From positions 248,001-312,000 of the forward strand of contig QANY01012059.1 in NCBI GenBank assembly GCA_003255025.1: 64,000 nucleotides of DNA, in the 5' to 3' direction. Source of the DNA: Datisca glomerata (lineage: Eukaryota; Streptophyta; Magnoliopsida; Cucurbitales; Datiscaceae). Below are positions 12,001 through 23,759 of the stretch, piece after piece (position 1 is the first letter of the stretch; the number at the start of each line of letters is the position of its first letter). The notes below the pieces were generated by a model. The model was given only the letters and a program-made list of their open reading frames with translations, was not told the origin of the DNA and did not search any database. The position numbers were made by a program, and so were the translations under genes.

Positions 12001-14274
12001 TTTTTTAGTAAACCACTGCAGTATTACCTCTCTTGGGGTGTCGATGTTCTTTTCTCACTATACTTTGTTGGGGTCATTTACTGAAAGATTAATGTTGCGG
12101 AGAATTTCTGACTTGAGATATATCAAAGCTTCTAGTTTGGGCTTGTTACTTTGAAATTTCTTGCAAATTGTTTATTTTGGAGTATGTACTCACCTTATGA
12201 CTCACATCTAGGTTCCTTTCTGGTTATCTTTCCATAACCTGTATATCTCTATCCCCAATAGTGTCATAGACATTGACTTATATCATCAGATATGTCGGCT
12301 GTAACTTGTAAATTTAATAGGAAGAATATATCACATTGGTTATTACGCTCTCAGTTTGAGTTGACAGAAAGAGTCTGTATGAAGATGTAATTTGTATATC
12401 ATCAGAAAGGGTCTCAGTTTCACTTATATCATCAGAAATGTCGGTTGTAAATTTATTATTCCGCTCTCAGTTTCAGTTGACAGAAAGAGTCTGTATGAAG
12501 ATGTAATTACTGGCGAAGTTAAAGAATTGCCTTCTAAGAAATTCTTGCTTCAAGTAATGGAGTCACCATTTTGATCATTGCATCTCTATCGCAAGGTCCA
12601 TAGTTTGTTATATGTAGCTTACAAGTGAAAGCCGATATCAATATTAATTACCTAAAATACATTTCAGGGCCTTTTTACTAATTACTCAAGCTTTTAATAT
12701 ATGCCGACTCCCAAAGAAACATGAAATGAACACTCTAAGGGCGGTAATAAGAGTGTGACAGAGAAGCAGCAAGACAAATAAAGCATCTCCATGCTAAAAT
12801 ATTAGCAATAAGGAAAAGACAAGTACTTACAACTTCAAACATTGAGAATTTTTACAATTGCATTGCTTTTGTCTCTTTGGAGTACTGCCTTTTACTTCAA
12901 TCTCATGCCAGGGGCGTGATCTAGGAGAGTCTTGCATGCTGAGGAAAAATTAAAAAAGAAAAAATAGAAAATAGCAAATACCAATGAAAGCAATGACACG
13001 GAACTAAAAACAAAAGTAAACATATTAAGCTTGCAAAGCGTATTCATGATATCATAAAAATAGTTATCTGAGAAATTAAGAAAAGATTGATAGAAGCATC
13101 CCGGAAAATTTGAAAGGAAAACCGTCGTAGACCACACATAATACTGGACTCTCGATAAAGCTCAAGTTACAGCAGCATAAAGACTTCCTCCAGCTGACAA
13201 ATCTATGTCATGAGAGAAGACAATTGAATGGAGCACATGGACTACCAGCCTACAAATAGACATTTAATTAGGTTTACATGAGAAGAGTTATTTCTTTATA
13301 TGATTATGGCCACGGGCCGCCTAAATTGTTAAGGCCATACGAAACAAAAAAAATACAATGAAACAAGCAAGGGAAGTAATTCGCAGAACCTGAATGAAAA
13401 ATTAGGGGATCATCTCATTTATGGCCCCTGTCAAATGTTAAACCTTATCTGCTAGTTGCCCTATTAGATTAGCTATGATGGTGAAGAATGATTATATCTG
13501 TAATCAAAGTTCCCAGATAATCTAAACCCTCTTTTCCTATCACAAAATATGGTCTTCTCATTTTAGATAAATAATTAAAGGTAACTACTTCATCAAGTTC
13601 TCGATGTTCAACTTCCTTATCTATATTACATTAAGCACCAACAACATTATTTCCATCCATTGAAGAACACAATGTTTACACGTAAGTGTACATGAACAAG
13701 ATTTTTCAAATGAGTCTTAATAGAACTCGATTTCAACACACAATGATACACGAGTGAACTTTGAATAGACACAATGGTTACACGTATGGGTACATGAACA
13801 AGCTTTTTCAAATGAAAAGTTTAAACTTGATCTTCAATTTTTTTTTAATTGAACTTACATCGCAGGAGTCGTTGGAATCGGAAGTTTGTTTGCTAGGTGA
13901 GGACTTCGATCAACAAAAAGCACAAAGGATGATTGATCTTGCAGCTGCCGTGTTACTGGCGAGTGTAGCTGCATCTGAGACTTATTATGTTGGTGTGACG
14001 GTTGCTGCTGTTCCTTTCTCTCAGACCTTTGCAAATGCAATTTCGGCAGCTTCTGTACTGGTGATTGCGATTTTGGTTCCCTCTGAGGATGAGAATGTAC
14101 TTCAAAACGAAAAAGTGATTGCGGCTGTGGCGATGACTGTAATGACATCTGGATTTCAGTGTGCATAGGAAGTGCCGGATTAACCGACGCTCTACATGCT
14201 GCCGTAAAATCTAATTGCCTCGCCAATTTTTTGGCTGCGAAATTGGATATGGTTTCACTCTGCTCCATCGACAC
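9040..14274 (-). CDS. TCX5/6-like CXC-domain (CPP) protein
   Basis: Predicted nuclear DNA-binding protein of the CPP/tesmin-TSO1 family, the plant LIN54-like subunit of DREAM complexes, which repress cell-cycle genes. Modelled exons: 14274-13859, 12938-12831, 11405-11228, 11129-10800, 10517-10414, 10365-10228, 9688-9305 and 9173-9040, nearly all with GT-AG ends, for about 597 codons. The N-terminus carries [10 protein letters not shown], then a Gln/Pro-rich stretch. CXC1 ([17 protein letters not shown], about residue 165) spans exons 2-3. The linker has [12 protein letters not shown]2 ([17 protein letters not shown], about residue 247) is in exon 4. The C-terminus has [14 protein letters not shown] and [11 protein letters not shown], both family hallmarks. 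Exon phases agree except at 10414/10365, where the frame breaks (see findings). Two E2F-type sites lie upstream. Family membership is firm; integrity is not. Confidence 0.88.
11406..12830 (-). other. Large intron of the CXC gene with an internal duplication
   Basis: The donor GTAAGTACTT (12830-12821) and the acceptor TATTAG (ending at 11406) split the first CXC domain between Leu and Tyr. Inside, about 12281-12392 and 12425-12510 are imperfect direct copies; both contain GACAGAAAGAGTCTGTATGA. Short open frames here are chance. Confidence 0.75.
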
Positions 14275-14490
14275 TTTTAAAGAAGATTCACAATAATCGA
14301 CGCCACTGAAAATCGTTGAAAAAAAAAGAAGCTCAAATTATTCGCCAAACCATAGACGTTAAAGTCCAAGAAATCACTCTCCACATTCAAATTAAATAAT
14401 ATTCCGAAATTAGCACACCGATTAGAGGCGAATATGAACTCGTACTAATTCCAGAAACTGAGTAGAGACTGATCATAACCCGCCTGTGGA

Positions 14491-14586
14491 GATTTGTGAG
14501 GATATAATCATACAATTAAAGCTTTAGCAGATGTTGACGATTTGCAAGGATATAATCATGCAATTAAAGCTTTAGCAGATGTTGAT
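14491..14586. repeat. 48-bp tandem duplication in the 5' leader of the CXC gene
   Basis: Two copies (14491-14538 and 14539-14586) share GATTTG, GGATATAATCAT and CAATTAAAGCTTTAGCAGAT with a few substitutions. They lie between the predicted ATG (14274) and the promoter, so they are probably in the 5' UTR. Confidence 0.85.
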
Positions 14587-14612
14587 AAGCGAGAGGCGGA
14601 GGTCGCGAGCTG

Positions 14613-14849
14613 TCATTTAGCAGAATCCGGAACAGCTGGAAACTCCGATGGATTCTCCGACAAACCAAAATCAAAGACGCCGTGAGGATTGACGGAGGAC
14701 GATAGCGAGTTCATTCTGTACTGTATTTTCCCTTTCGACTCTCTGATCTCTTCCTCCTTATGTTTTTCAAACTCAACTTTATTATCAGTATTAGCGGGTT
14801 CGATTAGGATTATTGATGATCTAACGGATGTGGATGAAAACAGATACAA
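14613..14849 (-). other. Possible 78-codon upstream ORF
   Basis: An ATG-initiated frame (MYLFSSTSVRSSIILIEPAN... ending VPDSAK) lies between the E2F-type sites and the CXC-protein start codon. I recognise no family. It could be an upstream ORF in the 5' UTR, a separate tiny gene or chance. Its length in AT-rich DNA and its position make the first option worth noting. Confidence 0.3.
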
Positions 14850-14908
14850 CAGGTGGGATTAGATAAAAGTTTAGTTGTCTAGGAAGTGAAGGGGTTAGGG
14901 GAGAGGAA

Positions 14909-14951
14909 TTTGGCGCTAATAGAGTGCATATGGTGTCGGGAGTTTTGGCGC
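14909..14951 (-). promoter_or_regulatory. Two E2F-type sites upstream of the CXC gene
   Basis: TTTGGCGC occurs at 14909-14916 and again at 14944-14951, matching the E2F/DP consensus TTTSSCGC, 35 bp apart start to start. They lie about 640-680 bp upstream of the start codon, in the short interval between the gene and the copia LTR remnant at 15151. TCX proteins work with E2F in DREAM complexes, so E2F control of this gene would be feedback. That link is inference. Confidence 0.6.
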
Positions 14952-15298
14952 GATGCCATATGTACGGCTGATATTAATTGGACTTGAAGTAAACTTTCGG
15001 ACTACAAAAAAAAAGTTCAATTACAAATTACACTTACTGTTTTCAAATCTGACCCATTATATTACATTAAAGGTTAAAATTAACAACAATCCTATTTAAT
15101 TACGAAAACATCCTCACTCTCTGTATCTCTCTCTCTTCGCTTCAACTTCGAGAAATAATGAAAACTATATTTTTGTATTTTGCTCAGCTAAGCTCAGCTT
15201 GAGCAGAAAGAGAACCATATATGGATGAGAGGACAAATCAATTAGGGTGAAGGGCACAAGGAAAATACAACGTGTAGAGCTATGAGAGGAGCTAAGCA

Positions 15299-16308
15299 AA
15301 TTTATACAATATTAAAATGGAATTATAGGAGATAAACTTTTGATTCTTTTTTTTATCTTTTAAAGTCTATTAATATATAACACAAATTAAGTATTTCACA
15401 TCCTTTCTTATTTAATTCATTTGATAATATTTTATTTTTTATTCAATAACAATTTGTTTGTAGTTAATAAAATAGAATATTGATAGTCTTATGTAATAAG
15501 AGACATGAATCTATGTATATTTATTTCAAGATCTTTTATAACAAATATTCAATTATAAGTTAATAATAATCTATTCATTATAAATTTATAAATTTTATTT
15601 ATGTTATCCGTAACATAAAAATTCATATAAATGAATTTATAAAAATACACTATTATATTTTAATTATGAGAAATTATCTCGTAATATGATATAATTATTC
15701 TTAAAAATATTACAAATTAATGGACTAAAATTATTTTTTATACTATTCAAATATCACTATAATTTTAATATTATAAAAAATATAGTATTATTACTATTTT
15801 ATTTTTATCCCATAATAATTTATTTATAGTTAGTAAAATAAAACATTTTGATAATGTTATGTAATTAGAGACGTGAATATCCATAGATTACTTTCAAGAT
15901 ATTTTGTAACTAATTATTTATAAGTCAATAATGATTTATTCATTTTAAATTTAAGTTAAATATTATTTTATTCTTGCGCTATCAGTAACATAAAAATTCA
16001 TACACATCAATTTATACAAAAAAATATTAATATACTTTGAATACGAGAAACTATCTCTTAATATGATATAATTATTTTTTAAGAATATGGTAATTGGTAA
16101 AATAGAACTATTTTCTATGCTATTCAAATAGCTCTAAAATTTTAAGATTATAAACAAGCTATTATTATTACTATTTCATTTTCCATTTAGGTGTACATAG
16201 TTTTTAAAGATAATGGTGTATTTATTTTAACGTTAATATTAAGTTAAAATTATATGTACATTTTAAATTGTTGAATATGTGTGAAGCACGTGCGTGCCGA
16301 TTATTAGT
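15299..16308. mobile_element. Helitron-like element 1
   Basis: AT-rich insertion in the copia 3' LTR. The left end reads TTTATACAATATTAAAATGG, like plant Helitron 5' ends. The right end has GAAGCACGTGC, containing the palindrome GCACGTGC, followed shortly by TTATTAGT, resembling the hairpin-then-CTAGT of Helitron 3' ends. There is no inverted repeat and no obvious target duplication. The interior is two diverged tandem halves of about 365 bp (about 15437-15800 and 15801-16180). No helicase or Rep coding is seen. Confidence 0.45.
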
Positions 16309-16993
16309 ATATTAAAATAGACTTAAAGGGGACAAATTTTTATCTCTCCTTTTACCCTTTAAGCCCTACTAAATGTAGTGTAAGATTAAAATTCTTTTAT
16401 TTATTTAATTTATTTATAATGCTATTAACTAATTATTCTTTTAGAGATCCTTGTATCATAATATTGTTTCAGGCAATAACGATGAGTTATTATTGTCTAT
16501 CTGTAAGGTTTTTTTGTTGTTTAATTTTTTTAGTTTTATAATAAATGTAATAATTTTTAATGTCCACTATCCGTAGTAAAATAGTTTGTCATATTTAGTT
16601 TTCTCTTCTCAAATAATTTTTTTTTAATTTTTTCATCTTATCTTACGATGAAAAATTTGTTAGGATCGTGCGTTATGTAATTCAAAAAATTTTGTTGTAT
16701 AAATTTATCATCTCGAGATGATATTGCACAACTTAGTCAAGTTTTCTTATGTTTGTGATAGTTTCATTATAAGAATATCATCTATAGGTGATGCATGACC
16801 TATTCAAATTTCTTTATATTTGAAATAGTTTAACAGTAAATATGAGAAAATTACCATTATTATTTTCTTTTGTTTTAGATTTATAATATTTTCAAAGTTA
16901 ATGTATTTATTTCGATATTAATAATAACTTTAAAACTTACCGTATAATTTTAAAAAATGTCAACACGTACGAAGCACGTGCTTTTCGACTAGC
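16309..16993. mobile_element. Helitron-like element 2, abutting element 1
   Basis: It starts with ATATTAAAATAGACTTAAAG directly after the end of element 1 and finishes with GAAGCACGTGCTTTTCGACTAG at 16971-16992, keeping a terminal CTAG. The palindrome GCACGTGC is shared with element 1. It is non-coding and AT-rich. Beyond 17000 copia LTR sequence resumes. Confidence 0.45.
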
Positions 16994-17169
16994 TCTTACA
17001 AAAGTTACAAACAATTATAGGAAAATATTATGGATGCCTAGTGAGACCATTAATTTCTACATGTTTTGTTGAATGGTGAGAATAGGTGTCTACATCCTCT
17101 TACCTTGTGTTGCAGTGGCTTGAACGACAGGTAGCTACTAATGCCTTTATTGTCATATGGACCTTCTTT

Positions 17170-17670
17170 GTTCTAACTCCCCCTCAAACGAGAAGGTGAT
17201 TGAGTCGCATCGAGTTTGTCTCTCAGAAAGTGAAATTGAGAGTGATCTAGGGACTTTGTAAGACAATCTGCAATTTGGTTGTGTGAAGAAACATATTTAA
17301 TTTCTAAGTCTTCGCTTAGAACCTTGTCATGAACAAAGTGCACATTATTTTCAATATTGTTTTGTTTGTGCGTGGAATATAGGGTTGGCTACTAAAACAC
17401 TAGCACTGATATTGTCACACCAAATTACTTGTGTTTTTTACAAGGGAAAAGAAAGCTCTTTGAGCAGTGATTGCAACCATGTTAATTCTATATGTAAATG
17501 AGCTAAGGCTCTATCTCCAGATTTTGTATTCAATCGAGCTATAATATGTTGTTTCTTTGATGAAAATAAAATGAGAGTATCTCCAAAATAAACATAATAC
17601 CCAGCAACTAAAATACGATCATCTCGATAGCTAGCTCAATTTGCATTAGACAAACAAACTCATTCAAGAT
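17170..17670 (-). pseudogene. Copia RNase H fragment
   Basis: Minus-strand reading gives pieces such as KTQVIWCDNISASVLVANP, HFVHDKVLSEDLEIKYV and NQIADCLTKS, the C-terminal RNase H region of Ty1/copia polyproteins. They are broken by stops. The fragment ends next to the polypurine tract and 3' LTR, as expected. At 17679 it is interrupted by the gypsy-type LTR insertion. Confidence 0.8.
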
Positions 17671-17859
17671 TTTCATTGTGTAACGACCTGAAAATTTAAC
17701 TAAGATTTTCTTTAGTGTTTTATACAAAAGCTTATTAGAAGCTAGGTCCATTTTTTTAAACTAAAACCAAGAGTGTAAATAAACTCAAACGTAGTTTTAT
17801 TTAATTCAAATCAATTAGAAGTATTTTTTATAAAGCAAAAGTATATTGGAAATAACTAG

Positions 17860-18530
17860 AACTACAAAAGCAAAGAGGCATACCCTAGAGACACAAGCCC
17901 AAACAAAAACTCAAAGGGGCTTCTCCAAAATGACAGAAGGTAAGTCCCACTTCTGCACAATCACAGTGTTAGCATGAGTCCAAGGGATAGACATTTAAGA
18001 GTAAAGTCTATCCCTAACAGTGTTGAATATAATCCAAATTAGGGTATTCCTGTCCCTAGTTTTTTCCTAAAAAAATTCTATTATTTCTCTCCATCCAAAA
18101 GTTATACATAAAAAATTAAAAGTAAGCTTAAGGATTAAGGACCTAAGGTCTTTTCTCCGAGTAATTCTAGGCTAGGCACTCAATTCTGTGATCCCAACAA
18201 ACATAATAGCATTGGAGATCACATAATTGAATGATAGTTGTCCAAATAGCTGGTCAAAAGAACAATAAAAAAGAAGATGATCCCTAGTTTTCAAACTGTT
18301 AGTACACATACAGATATGCCCCAACCAATAAAGAACCTTGCTAAGTAATAAAGTTATGCTTAGGAACATTTCAACTATACCAGGTAAGGGATCCCCAAAG
18401 AACCTTGCTACCAAGCTACTTTAAGGACCAATAGGTTGAGTCAACATAAAAGACTCTATCAAAAGCAGCCTTCCACAACCACCTATCAGGGCCCAAAGCG
18501 GGAGGATCCATGGACATGAAGGCAGTCTTG
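17860..18530 (-). pseudogene. LINE 3'-end fragment (zf-RVT region)
   Basis: Minus-strand reading gives HICMCTNSLKTRDHLLFYCS followed by FDQLFGQ, close to the zinc-binding C-terminal region of plant L1 reverse transcriptases (C-x2-C ... TRDHL-F-C). An upstream piece, MDPPALGPDRWLWKAAFD, also fits. It is full of stops and lies inside the gypsy LTR insertion, with no clear boundaries. Confidence 0.6.
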
Positions 18531-19619
18531 ATCTCTCTAACAATTCAAAAACTTAAAAATTATTTAACTATGCAATCGTTAAATGTAAAATGACGCACTA
18601 TAAAGAAAGCGAATAAACATTAAATGTTTTCTAGACTCATTGACTCTTGTCATGTGCGACTCTACTTCATCCGTAACGGACGCATCCTCATCACTAGAAA
18701 AGTTTAGAATAAATGGAATGATAATAAAAATATACTCAGTAAGAAAACTATACATACATAACATCACAAAAATCAACATCACATACGATACATGTCATTC
18801 AATCAAAACTTTCAGTTTTTTTCTTATAGAGAGTATGTTAGTCAACTTCTATTAGAGCTCACCACCACACCCAGAACAGAACATAGATTATATGTCGATA
18901 ATTGTTAGCTTGTGATGTATGTACAAGTAACCTTTATCACGAGTACCACTCTGTACTATCTCCTAAACGATGAGGCAAATAGAGGTCTTTCTCGAAGGAT
19001 AAGGCAAACAGAGCAGATAGTGGGTACGCGATTCTAATGTTACTAAGTGTTTTATATTACATTTTCCTATTTTTTTCTTTCTTATCTTATAACATGTAAC
19101 CTATTAAAAAATGCAGATTTACACATCACAACATACTTAGAGAGTAAGTTATAGCAACACTAAGAAAACATTACAAAACAACCATCACAGAGAAAACAAT
19201 CATAATTTCAGTCTAAAATTTTCATACATAAAACACACAGTTATATATATATATNCACTTACCTGATCTCCTGGTAGCAAAAGTCTAAGGAATAAAATTT
19301 CCTGAAACAAAATAATACTATGCTCCTCAGAACAATTGTTGACAAACAATTATAATTTCAAAAAACTAATGCTATAATATAACATTGGGTAAAACCGTCA
19401 CAAAATATCCTATGGGTTCCAAAAATATCTTAAACTCTTACCTAACAATTCTATATTACTTTATCATTTTACCGATTAAACTTCATAATATTCTGATGTT
19501 GTTTAGGTTGTTAAAACATGAAAACTATACAGACACGTAAAAATATTTTTCAATTAAGACATTAGATTTTTGAAAAGATATTTAATATTTAAAACTTATC
19601 TAAAAATTCTGAATGTTTA

Positions 19620-21210
19620 CAAGATTGTATGTGACATACTAAGCATGCTACAGTAAACTTTCTAGATCCAACTGATTAAATCTCGACATAACGATAACAC
19701 TAAACTCAAATATTGTCAGTTTGAATTTTTCGTACTTAACAATTGTGACGATCTCTTTCTTTCCCAATACTTTTACAAAGTTCGTGAACCTTGACACACC
19801 ATCTCCGTACAACACCATTCTAAGAAGGACATGGCTACATAAAATGAAAGTTGTTCCATCCACAAACTATCAAGTGCTGAAATATGCATCCCCTAATAGA
19901 ATCAAAGTTATAAAAGGAGTTTAAGCTATTGTTCGATGCTATTCCGTTACAGCCTTAGAATCCATCAGGCCCGTAACTACCGAGAAGAAGCCGAACAGAC
20001 AAAAAGGAAAGGTGACAGAGCAATACCAGTTAAAGGAGGATGAACATAATGATCCGTCAAACCCCAGGTACGGAGTAGAAGAGCCACTGAACTTATATTC
20101 CTACATAACAAAAGTTAAAAGGCAACATGAATAGGTGTTCAACTCAGGGAAACGAAAAAAGAAGAATTAAGAAATTTCCTAAGAAAAAACAAAAACATTT
20201 TTGCAAGTACAACACAAGAAATGCCATGTATTCCGGAAGAGATTTAAACATTAACCCTTCTATTAAGCCTGTGAACAGGGGAAAAGAAGCTTTACTCTGG
20301 AACGAAATGCAGCTATTAAAGAAGAAGTGGACAAACTCCTAAAAGTTAACTTCATCATAGAGGTTGACTACCCGAGCCAATGTGGTAATGGTGAAAAAGA
20401 AAAAGAAAAGAGAAATGGAGAATCTGTGTAGACTTCAGAGATCTAAACAAGGCATGCTCAAAAGATGATTATCCACTGCCAAGGATAAATCAAATGGTGG
20501 ATGCAACTTTCGGGCATGAGCTCCTCAGCTTCTTGGATGCTTATTCAGGACATAATCAGGTGAAAATGATCCAACCTGACCAAGACAAAACCTCTTTGAT
20601 AATTGAACAAGGTATTTTATGTTATAATGTAATGTCGTTTGCTTTGAAAAATGCAGGTGCACACCACCCCAAAAGCAAGAAAATGCAAGACCATATCAAA
20701 GATTTGGACGAAGCCTTTTCAGTCATAAAGGGAATTGTATGAAACTAAATCCTAAACAATGTACTTTTAGAGTAAACAATTTTGGGTTATTTAATGACAC
20801 AACATGGGATCGAGGTCAATCCAGACCAAGTGAGGGCCATCACGAAAATGAAATTCCCAAGAACCCGCAAAAAGTACAGAGCCTAATGGAAAAATTGGTA
20901 GTCCTAAACAGATTCCTTTCAAGGTCAACGGATAAGTGTAGAGATTTCTTTATGAAGCTAAAAAAGATTATGTTAACAACGGGGATGAAGAATGTGAAAA
21001 TGCTTTCAACAAAATCACCCAAAAATTTTGAAAATTTATAGGATTTTCCTAGACATGCTACAGTAATATGTATAGATTAAAATAATTAAAATCCTACATA
21101 ACGATAACCCTAAACTAAAATATTATCGGTCTGTCTTTTCTATACTTAACGAGTGAATTTAAAAAATTCTGAAAAATTGAAGAGATCTCTTTCTTTCCTA
21201 ATATTTCTAC
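19620..21210 (+). repeat. Direct repeats flanking the Tat-gypsy fragment
   Basis: About 19635-19755 and 21050-21200 are diverged direct copies. Both contain ATGCTACAGTAA, CATAACGATAAC and ATCTCTTTCTTTCC. They flank the Tat-type pol fragment and may be a duplication made when that piece entered the LTR. Confidence 0.55.
19770..21041 (+). pseudogene. Tat-type Ty3/gypsy protease-RT fragment
   Basis: Pieces in shifting frames read as a Tat-lineage gypsy polyprotein: FVNLDTPSPYNTILRRTWLH and MKVVPSTNYQVLKYASPN (protease-RT spacer, 19780-19920). The RT core is WRICVDFRDLNKA near 20415-20455, then DDYPLPRINQMVDATFGHEL and LSFLDAYSGHNQVKM (20460-20570). A further piece, IVMKLNPKQCTFRVNNFGLF, is near 20730-20790. 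The YVDD catalytic box is missing, apparently deleted between 20660 and 20690. It is dead and lies inside the gypsy LTR insertion. Confidence 0.8.
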
Positions 21211-22409
21211 AATAGTAGAATCAACATGTTAAGAATACTCTATAAAATTTTCAAATTAAAATATAAACGTTTAAGATCCAAAATATAATTTTATTTCTAT
21301 AGTTTACAGTGTGAATCCAGAACTTCCAGGTTTGGGGAAAAAAATTAATCTTCCTATTGTCAAATAACCTTTCACTCAAAATCTTTCAAAATACATATAA
21401 ACACTCATATTTTGGGTTCATGAAAAATTAAATTAAGTATGACACTATCACAAAATTGTTTACTCTTAACTTAAAGTTTTCTAATCTCTTCTACAAAGTC
21501 ATGCAAATAAAAAAATATAAAGGTTAATATTTCTAAGGAATTATAACTCAAAACTTACACGATTCTAGATCATAAATAAATTAGGTTTAAGCCTTTGCCT
21601 GAATCAAGGTAGACTAAGGATGAAGAAAAAGTTCTCCCATTTTGTTAGCTAGGATTTTTCGGTGGATGAAGAAGGAGAGAAATGGGAGAATGAGAGAATG
21701 AGAGGATGAGGGTGCCGAAAATTATCAATCAGAGAAATATAAAACTTTCTCTTTTCTTTCAACCCTTTCCCCCTTATTATTGATCTCCCTCTGTTTAGAA
21801 TATGTTATCAACGAATAGGGATTGAGTGTTGCCCGTTATTAGGAGGAGCAAAAAGGAAAGTAATAAACCCTTTTAATTGTGTGCCCCTTTTTTCATAATA
21901 TCCTAAGACCATTCTTAATATGGACCTCTCTATGTATAGTAAAAGGAAATAACATAATATCAAAGAATAAATAAGGGTGTAGCCACACGGGGATAAGTGA
22001 CAATGAAGTTCAATTATTTATTTCCTAATGCCAACTTTCCTATTTCCACAAAGGACTTTATTTCTAAATTTTAAATTCTTGACCCATATTTATTTCTTTC
22101 CTAAAAGTTATGGTATATTTAAAAGGAAATAAACTCAAAGGTTTAGTTCCCAAAACACATGTGTCAAGTCATATTAATTTTAGAAACTTTTGTGTCACGT
22201 GCCACATAGTGCCAATGTTTACAAAGTTGATAATTTATAATTATCACATAACATTAGTGATTTATACTTAGTAAAATATGGAATGCCATGTTATAATGTA
22301 AGGATGCATATAATATACTTCAATTAAACACAAAATAAAATAAATGTGACTAAATTATAAATTATCCTAACATTATAGTTCTAACCACAAATAGGGGTCT
22401 TACACATCG

Positions 22410-22685
22410 TGTTTGATATGTTACCCAATGAGATGGTGCCATTTAAGGTATCTTAGAACTCTTTTTGTAGCTTGTCAGTGCGTTGCGTTTTGAGGTTGTA
22501 AGAATTGACTCCTTTTTTTAACTGTGAAGGCTAAGTCAGGTCTAGTGTTTGTGAGATAATGAAATGCACGAATGACTTATCTGTAGAGTGTTGGATTTGG
22601 CAAAGCTTCTCCTTATGTTGGAGTTAAAGGTTGACCTGTTCTAATTGGTAAGGAGCAAGGTGTTACATTTTCCATGCTAGTTTTC
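22410..22685 (-). pseudogene. Copia RT/RNase H junction fragment
   Basis: Minus-strand reading gives ALPNPTLYR, YLTNTRPDLAFTV and an HWQATKRVLRYLKWH-like stretch, standard motifs between RT and RNase H in copia elements. It is the direct upstream continuation of the 17170-17670 fragment, the two being separated only by the gypsy LTR insertion. At about 22686 it is cut by the plus-strand copia. Confidence 0.8.
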
Positions 22686-23759
22686 TTAAGAAACAAGAGG
22701 TGCATATATTAGTTTTATAGTGTTTTATCTAATTATACATAATATCATATTGTGGAGGCACAATATATAATGAATAGTAGGTCGAGGATAATTACATCGA
22801 GTAATGTAAAATATGAAAGAAGTTCAATTACAGTTTTAGATCTTTCCTCAATAAGTCAGCCTAGCGCTCCGCTTGGTTATATTCATACATTTCCATCTCG
22901 CCAATCATTATGGATCTAGTGGGATAAACTGTTTTTAAAATTAATGAATCCACTCATGGGTTTGGTTAGTAGAGTTGATTAAGTATTTAACCATGAGTTT
23001 TTTTATTCTTATAGTTGAACCAACCTATGAGTTATAGATATTATCATAGAAGTAATAAATAGATACAACATGAATATCTAGTAGTCAACCAAGTACAGCC
23101 TAATTTTAGTGATGAAAATTATTCATTCAAATTAGTTTAATTATTTTTAATTAAGAGACATTTTTTTGTTAACCTTGACAATGGATTAATAGTTAATCAC
23201 TATAAATAGGAATCTTGTTTCATAGATGCAAGTGAAGCCTATTGGCACCATCAGTGAGAGAAGAGAAAAACCTAGGGAGACTCATTATTCTCCCAAGCTA
23301 GAGGAGGAAAGTTTTATTCTTTCTTCCAAGCGTCCACACATGATAATCAGTTAACGACTTGAAGAGTAAGGGTGAATATCGTGAGGTATTGATTCATGGT
23401 GATAACTGGTGGTTCATGGTAGTGACAAGCGGCACCATCGATAACGGCGTGGGTGGCCAATTTTTCATGGTATTAACGGTGTTCATGCATAGTTCGAGGA
23501 TGATTCACGTGCAGATTCAGAAATCAGATCGTGAAGAAAAGGCTTTGACTTTTAGGGTCCACGCATCATAGGTATGATTTTTATGTTCATTCAAGCATAT
23601 AGTAGATTGTTTAATTTTCGTGCCTTGGTTGGGAGGGTTTTCCTTTTAATTTTTCAAATATTTTTAACTATTGGAAGAAAAAATATTTCCTTTGTTCTGG
23701 TACATTAGTTGATGGTTTGTATTTTATTACTCCTAAAAGATTGATGTTGCATGATACTG

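Larger units (their letters stand above)
17679..22404 (+). mobile_element. Large Ty3/gypsy LTR-derived insertion, probably a solo LTR
   Basis: It begins with TGTAACGACCTGAAAATTTA and ends with GGGGTCTTACA, the standard ends of many plant gypsy LTRs. It is flanked by the near-match 5-bp target duplication cattg (17674-17678) and catcg (22405-22409), and it splits the copia pol remnant cleanly. No second TGTAACGACC start is seen inside, so the simplest reading is a solo LTR of about 3.4 kb enlarged by internal debris (LINE piece at 17860-18530; Tat pol piece at 19770-21041). The N at 19255 lies in a TA run here. Confidence 0.65.

Noticed and set aside
13171..13249. Candidate extra exon of the CXC-domain gene with AG and GT borders
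   Set aside because: Its phase fits neither neighbour, while exon 13859-14274 joins 12831-12938 directly in phase.
19255..19255. Single N
   Set aside because: Unresolved base in a TA run; it carries no biological information.
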